Shown here piece after piece: positions 7,243-12,022 of a stretch of 12,022 nucleotides of DNA. Location of the stretch: assembly GCA_000827265.1 (NCBI GenBank), contig KN834860.1, positions 112,890-124,911 on the forward strand. Direction: 5' to 3'. Within the stretch, counting starts at the first letter, position 1; every line of letters starts with the position of its first letter. A program made the position numbers and the translations under genes. Under the pieces are notes generated by a model. That model was not told the origin of the DNA and searched no databases. It worked only from the letters and a program-made list of their open reading frames with translations. This stretch comes from Collybiopsis luxurians FD-317 M1 (Eukaryota; Basidiomycota; Agaricomycetes; Agaricales; Omphalotaceae).

Positions 7243-7262
7243 TGCCTGCCTTGGATCAGGCA
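7243..7262. repeat. Conserved stem-loop, duplicate 2 copy
   Basis: TGCCTG-CCTTGGAT-CAGGCA has the same stem as 4487-4506 with four changed loop bases. It is followed by CAGAATT and then AAACTCGGCATTCCAT, as in the other copy. Confidence 0.5.
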
Positions 7263-7274
7263 CAGAATTGTCAG

Positions 7275-7315
7275 AGCAGAAACTCGGCATTCCATTCCAT
7301 TCCATGCACTCGTAA
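7275..7315. other. Paralogous empty site for the 700-bp element
   Basis: Duplicate 2 reads GGCATTCCAT, then TC, then CATTCCATGCACTCGTAA. Duplicate 1 reads GGCATTCCAT, TA, the 700-bp element, TA, then CATTCCATGCACTCGTAA. Removing the element and one TA from duplicate 1 restores the alignment, with a single base difference at the target dinucleotide. This fixes the element boundaries and the TA target duplication. Confidence 0.85.
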
Positions 7316-7685
7316 ATATATGGTATTCTGAGATTGTGTAACAGTAAATCACTATTTATTTTTGTCTCTATACAAGTTATCCATGCTCCTAATACAGCCT
7401 CTGAAGGTCCAGTGGTGACTCTCAGGCTGGAGCACAGTTGTCGCTATTGAGAAACATGTCAAATGTGGCAGGTGGCGGAGTAACATATGGGGAAGCCGAA
7501 AAGCCGATCAAGCCGATCAAGCCGATCAATTTATTCTCGATGCTGCACAACCGACCACTTTATGCCCTTGAAAATTCTTGTTGGCCTCAAAATAAACGAT
7601 AGAGTTGTGAGCTACTTTATATGGCTACTCACAAGTCATTGTAACTCAAATCCGCATCAAATTGAATACTAAGAGTACATTCTTA
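7316..7685. other. Spacer between duplicate 2 and the full-length element
   Basis: No gene was found. It contains three perfect tandem copies of GCCGATCAA at 7503-7529, listed separately. The TA at 7684-7685 is the left target duplication of the full-length element. Confidence 0.5.
7503..7529. repeat. Three tandem copies of a 9-bp unit
   Basis: GCCGATCAA is repeated three times without a gap and preceded by a partial GCCGAAAA unit. It is a short minisatellite. A small frame runs through it but has no other support. Confidence 0.8.
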
Positions 7686-8183
7686 CTATGGTTCGCAGGG
7701 ATATGAAATATTCTTTATACTGAAACAATGAGTAGGTATCTCAAAAATCTAAATAGAACAATAAAAGCCCACCACTTGAAAACCCCCAGTCTGAATTTAT
7801 GGTATTTTTCTTGAATTTACTTGTCGTGTCGGGCAGTGACTGAGCAAAACAGGGATATGAAAGATTCTGATGACTGCTGGTCACGGATCTGTCACATAAA
7901 GCTGGACAGCGGCAGAGCGGCATAATCGGCGTAATCAACATTAGAGGTGAGAGCTCATCAGGTCTTCACTCAGTGCTTACAATTCATGCAATGAGGTCAT
8001 GTTTTGGGAGAACAGAGTAGACAGCAATCAATGTATTTGAACACTGTAAACAGAAAGGACATGTACAAGTAGTAAGAATATGCTCAATGTTCAAAAAGAT
8101 GGAGATGGACAGCGGTTATTGTAAAATTGGGAGTCAAAATAATTTGGATGCACTGTATAAGGCAAGGGAAATGTAGGTGAGTT

Positions 8184-10679
8184 TTAAGAATGAGGAAAGG
8201 CTTCATGATTAGGGGGGAAAGAAGGCCCCAAACTACCAGCATTTAGAGGAAGAGGTCGAGGATAAGTAGACAAAGGCCTCAAACTTCCAGTATTTGAGGT
8301 GGCTCCAAAGCAGCGGGGTGAGATAGGAGGAGAGTGTATGGAGCAAGGAAAAGGGAGGTCACACTCGACTGATGGGGAACAAGATGGGAGATGACAACTA
8401 GAAGAAGGTGGTGCAGTATTCTCATTGTTGTTGTCAATTTTGGTGCACTTCCTTTTCCATGTATTAGTGAATAGACCCAAAAATCGAGGGTGTTCCTTCA
8501 GTGCTGGTGTAGTGTCAAAATGAGCTGTAAGGTGAATTCTGAGAATTTGAGCTGTGGTATTTGCATCAAGTTTGAGAGCGAGGGCAATATCGACCAAGTT
8601 GCGCTTTGGCTTTGAACTAAGGCTGCCTGTTGAAGGATGTCCTCTCACTCTGTGTCATCCTTCCTTCTTTTCCTGTCCACTTTGGCCTTCTTTTTTGCCG
8701 CTTTCTTTGCTGCATCCTCCACTGCCTCTTTCTTCCCCTCCCTTGAAGTTACTACCTGAGCCTGAGTAGAAAACTGTTTTGCACTGTTGGTCTTTTTCTG
8801 TTTGTGTTTATTGAGATGATGTTTGAAAATAGCTGTTTCCTGACCAGCAAGAATTACATGAACATTTGCAGCATCATGTTAAGCCTCAGCTATGGCAAGT
8901 TTCCGCTTCAACTCAACATTCTCCCAGGCCACCTCAAGGTTCCTCAAAGTGAGCTGCGATTTTTGAGAGGATGGCTGTGACATTTCAGAAGGGATGTCAG
9001 AAGATGTGAGAGTCGCAGGCATGTGTATGAATGAGCGAGTTTGACATCTTTGAGCCATGACAGAAGCTGAAGAACTAGCAGGCAAAGGAGAAAGTGAACA
9101 AGATGAAGGGAGGAACAGTGAACTTGGACAATGTAACAGCTTGACAGAACAGTGTGGAGGTGAGAGAGCCTGACCACTTATGTGACTTGAGTCAGGATCA
9201 TTGGAATCAGAATCACCCGGGTCATAATCTGAGTCACTGCTGTCACTCTCAGTGTCACTGTCTTCAGCTTCTCTTTCTTGCTCCTCCATTAACCTCAATA
9301 ATGACTTGCCATCAAAGTTAGCATCATTGGAAGAGGCATCTGGTGCATGAGGTAAATGTGTAGGGAAGCTCTTTGGAAGGTGGACCTTGACTGATGAAGT
9401 GATACTCAGTGCGTAATTTGCCTCTGTGAAAATATCTGGATTGAGCAGCCTAATTCCAGATCTTTACCAGGCTTCCATAATTGACTTTTCTTTGAAAGCT
9501 ATATCTTGAGCAGCCATATACTCCTTTACCACATCTCAAAGCTCCATTGGTTCACCTGTTTCTGTGAGGATCGCATTGCACCAATTGAACCAAGCTGTCT
9601 GAAGAGGTCCAAAACAACCATCATTGAGTGGCTGAAGACAATGGGTGGTATGTGGAGGAAGACAGTAGAGAAAGACTCCATTCTTCTGGCCATGCTCAAT
9701 CCAGTTGAGTCAGGTATGGGATTGGTGTCCATTGTAGATGAGAAGGATCAGTTTTCCCGAGCAGTTCTGTGCTTGCACCTGAGGTATGAAGGTTTCCTTG
9801 AACCATTCAAAACCAATCTTGTCATCTGTCTATCCATTCTCTGAGTTTGCAACCCTTTTCTAGAGTATCAGTAATGTATTCATTGCAAAAATCAAATATG
9901 CACAGGATGTCATTGTCAACTTCAAACCATTCTGCAAACTTGGTTGTACCGGCGAATACAAATGCTGGTTTAATGGAAGCTGTTCCATCTGCACAAACAC
10001 AGTTGATGATGGTAACAAGCTCCAGACTATCACCTTTCTGCTTGTACATCATCTTGTCCTTCCTCAAATAGAAGAACTTTTCCTGTAAGTTATGGCACCC
10101 TCCTCTGAGCTGAACTCTCTTTTCATCCATGTTATAGACATTCTCCCAAGGTATCCCATTCTCCTTAAGCACCTCCAACAACAATTTGAAGTGGTGATGA
10201 ACCATTGGGAAATTGAATGCCTGCATGCACTTTGTATCAAGACCATGACCCTGAGCAAGCTTTACTGTTTCATCATATTCCTTCAAGAAGCTATGGATCC
10301 ATGTCTTTGAGACTGTTTTTTCATTGACCTGTTTCCTTTTTGCCTTCAGGATTGCATGAACCTTGGGACAAATTGCTTGTTTGCTGACTGGGTGACCTGT
10401 AACTCCTAAATACTGTACCCATTCAATAAGAGTATCCTTCTCTGCACCTGTCAGGAGAGCCTGTCCACCATGTGCCTTCTTCTTTGGAAGTGTGACTCCT
10501 TTGATTCAACAAGTGAGGGTGATGTAGGGGACATTGTGAACTTGTGCAGCAGCAGCTACACTTTTGTGCCTTCCACCTTGCATCCATTCCTGGCATGCTT
10601 TGTCAAGATGAGCTTCAGTAGTATCATCAATAGTATTTGTACCTTTCTTGGGTGAATGAGCTTTGCTGCTTTTGGTCAT
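8184..10679 (-). pseudogene. Broken pogo-like DDE transposase with one intron
   Basis: The product would cut and join element ends. Reading from ATG 10679, an N-terminal psq-type helix-turn-helix (about residues 20-65) is followed by a CENP-B-like DNA-binding region (about 75-140). The DDE core comes next, with D185 in NMDEK and CVCADGT. A 49-nt GT-AG intron (9903-9855) restores frame into the second core half. The second and third catalytic positions are Asn: N300 in LIYNGH and N336 in LQPLND, where the family has Asp. In-frame stops fall at codons 58, 267, 307, 365, 389 and 584 (TGA 10508, TAG 9832, TGA 9712, TGA 9538, TAA 9466, TAA 8881). An acidic Ser/Asp stretch lies around 9200-9290. 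After a frameshift near 8647 the frame continues through a SAP-like region with PRFLGLF and a Ser/Pro-rich tail to 8184. The total is about 815 codons. It is inactive on this reading. Confidence 0.85.
9855..9903 (-). other. Probable 49-nt intron in the transposase gene
   Basis: On the minus strand the segment starts GTGCAT and ends GAAAAG, with TACTGAT as a plausible branch site about 20 nt from the end. Removing it joins codons ATC-CT|G-GTT-GCA and links WFEVDNDIL to VANSENG, as expected for this transposase family. It also corrects the reading frame. Keeping it gives an unrelated 15-residue insert and a frameshift. The weak point is the AAAAG acceptor. Confidence 0.6.
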
Positions 10680-11142
10680 TGAGAGGAAGTTCAAGCTTGC
10701 ACAAAATTTGAAATTGCGATGGGTGCCAATCTCATTTTGATGCCATAGTGTGCAGCACAAGCCGTTGTCACATCAGAGTACTCATTTTTTTTGTTTTGTC
10801 TGTGGATTGCACTGTACCCCATATTTTGCTTAGAAAATTTAGAATTAAGCTCTTACTATCATATCTCATGTTTGTCTCTCCCAATCCTGCCTGTTTCTAT
10901 TCACATTCTTCTGTTCCTGAGACTTTGATGGGGGTATGCACCTCAATTTCATGGAAGTCCAGTCCACCATAGTCACTGGTATTGAAAAACAGCTCTGTAA
11001 AGTATCTAAGATTCATAAATACTACTTGATTAATCTATCGAAAAATTGTGGAAGGCACCCGATAATGGGAACCATATTAAAAATGCATTTTTTCACAATA
11101 TTTCATATCCCTGTCCCTTTCATATCCCTGTGAACCATAGTA

Positions 11143-11403
11143 TGGTAGATCTCATGATGAATTGCTTTTGAAAACTGCAATGAGGCCTCCAGTTTGATGC
11201 TGCATGAAGTTAGTGAGAGGTCATTCTGACTCATTCAAAATGGATGTTTCAAAAATAAGGTTGTGCATTCTCGACTGGTCTTATTTCCAGTGACTACTTC
11301 TACAGTCCAATATGATGTTTTCCCAGTATTTGATGAAAATGGCATGTATTTCTCAATCTCTGCTGTGAATTTGTGGTAGATTTCTTTCTAAATAAATTTT
11401 ATT
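11143..11403. other. Spacer upstream of the GCM-finger fragment
   Basis: No gene is assigned. A plus-strand frame at about 11290-11380 (PVTTSTVQYDVFPVFDENG then MYFSISAVNLW) ends at a TAG. It is followed by a plausible branch and acceptor (CTAAAT to ATTGTAG, ending 11406). It may be an upstream exon of the broken gene to the right, but no donor gives a consistent phase. Confidence 0.35.
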
Positions 11404-12022
11404 GTAGGCATTCAAGTAACCTTTCAGCGTGTTCTGTGCAAGGCTAATACTACATTAACTGGGCCTGCACAAACTACTGCTATTAGTACTGCTCTTCCCA
11501 TTGAACCCAAACACCACACAGTCTGCAGCCCCTGATGTCAAGCCAAAACAAAATTGGAGGGATTTGCTCATGTCTGATCTCTCCAACCCAGCTAAGTTGA
11601 CATCTTTTGTACCAATGGACCCCCAGCCATCTCCTGGTTCTACATTGAATGCTGGAGTAGTTGCTACTTCTTTGGCCCTAATCCAAGGTGGTGAATGGGA
11701 TCCTTGGGCAAATGGTCATTTCTGTATTGATTTAACTCATGATGAGTTTATTCAAAGCAAACAGCTTGGTGTTCACTAGGCTACCAAAAGTAACAGCTCT
11801 CACAATGGCAAGGGTTCTGTTCAATCTTCCACTATTGATGGTGGGAAGGTGACAAACAAAAAGTGTCTTGGTGTTATCACTTGTGCCAGTGAGAGCTGTA
11901 ATCTTGTGTTCTGCCCTCAAGTAGCACCTGGAAATTTCCAGAAACAGCTCCAAAATCTTTGCAGCTGCAGAGAAAATGCAAAACTGGAACATCACCCCTG
12001 TAAACTCCCACTCCCACCTCAT
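11404..12022 (+). pseudogene. Transposon protein fragment with WRKY-GCM1-like zinc finger, cut by window edge
   Basis: The clear part starts near 11537 (KPKQNWRDLLMSDLSN) and runs open to the window end except for a TAG at 11777-11779. After GEWDPWANGH and the TAG comes SSHNGKG, then a cysteine-rich module: KKCLGVITC, C at 11897, C at 11912, CSC at 11960-11968, and a final HHPC at 11990-12001. That order (CLGVI, KQL, CxC, HHxC) is the pattern of GCM/WRKY-GCM1-like DNA-binding fingers carried by fungal MULE- and KDZ-type transposases. Upstream, a different frame (11404-11535, RVLCKANTTLTGP...) looks coding-like and ends at TGA 11533, implying a frameshift or lost splice site. No start codon is secure. 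The catalytic domain, if present, would lie beyond 12022. The finger call is fairly firm; the parent family is not. Confidence 0.6.

Larger units (their letters stand above)
7686..11140 (-). mobile_element. Full-length pogo/Tigger-like DNA transposon, 3,455 bp, decayed
   Basis: The 23-bp terminal inverted repeats begin CTATGGTTC and differ at one base, a G-to-A change at a CpG in the right-hand copy. TA flanks both ends (7684-7685 and 11141-11142). Inside are a minus-strand transposase gene, four copies of the CAGGGATATGAAA motif, a roughly 460-bp 5' leader and a roughly 500-bp 3' region. The ends match the 700-bp element at 4542-5241, proving the boundaries independently. A 19-bp stretch near 11064-11082 is present here and absent from the derivative. 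The transposase is broken, so this copy cannot be autonomous now. Confidence 0.9.

Noticed and set aside
9506..9844. 112-codon plus-strand ORF
   Set aside because: It is antisense to the recognisable catalytic half of the transposase on the minus strand.
11732..12022. 96-codon minus-strand ORF at the right edge
   Set aside because: It is antisense to the GCM-like finger, whose ordered cysteines and histidines support the plus strand.
1..12022. CRISPR array, bacterial operon or rRNA
   Set aside because: There are no regularly spaced identical repeats, no ribosome-binding-site-led long ORFs and no rRNA-like blocks. The element families and probable introns point to a fungal nuclear genome.

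Overview
The window looks like an AT-rich, transposon-laden intergenic stretch of a filamentous basidiomycete fungus, most likely an Agaricomycete. The main evidence is a decayed pogo/Tigger-type DDE transposase with the NMDEK, GEKFFY-like and CVCADGT motifs common in mushroom genomes, and a GCM-like zinc finger typical of fungal transposon proteins at the right edge. Short GT-AG introns of about 50 nt fit as well. No housekeeping gene, rRNA, tRNA or bacterial-type operon is visible. Taxonomy is inferred from element families only.

Layout. 1-2006: no recognisable gene. 2007-2340: a weak candidate small gene behind a TATA box. 2878-3257 and 6115-6457: two paralogous single-exon genes for 57- and 50-residue cysteine-bearing peptides. 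They share a TATA-like element, a leader motif, an ATG, a near-identical C-terminus and a possible intron donor 15 nt after the stop. They belong to a larger, diverged direct duplication whose downstream parts align again at 4304-4339/7099-7133 and at 4481-4541 plus 5242-5261/7237-7315. 4542-5241: a 700-bp non-autonomous pogo-like element inserted at a TA inside duplicate 1. Duplicate 2 keeps the corresponding empty site. 5262-6114: a 74-bp-period repeat pair and a possible minus-strand exon. 7686-11140: the 3,455-bp full-length element, on the minus strand, encoding the broken transposase. 11404-12022: a broken transposon gene with a WRKY-GCM1-like zinc finger, cut by the window edge.

How the parts relate. 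The 700-bp element is an internal-deletion derivative of the same family as the full-length copy, in opposite orientation, with the same terminal repeats and the same repeated 13-bp subterminal motif. The full-length copy has lost two catalytic aspartates and has six in-frame stops and a frameshift. Most changes that can be polarised are C-to-T or G-to-A, often at CpG, which suggests methylation-driven decay. The most novel item is the duplicated small gene: its C-terminal differences fall almost entirely at silent third positions, so selection has kept the peptide. I could not assign it to any known family.
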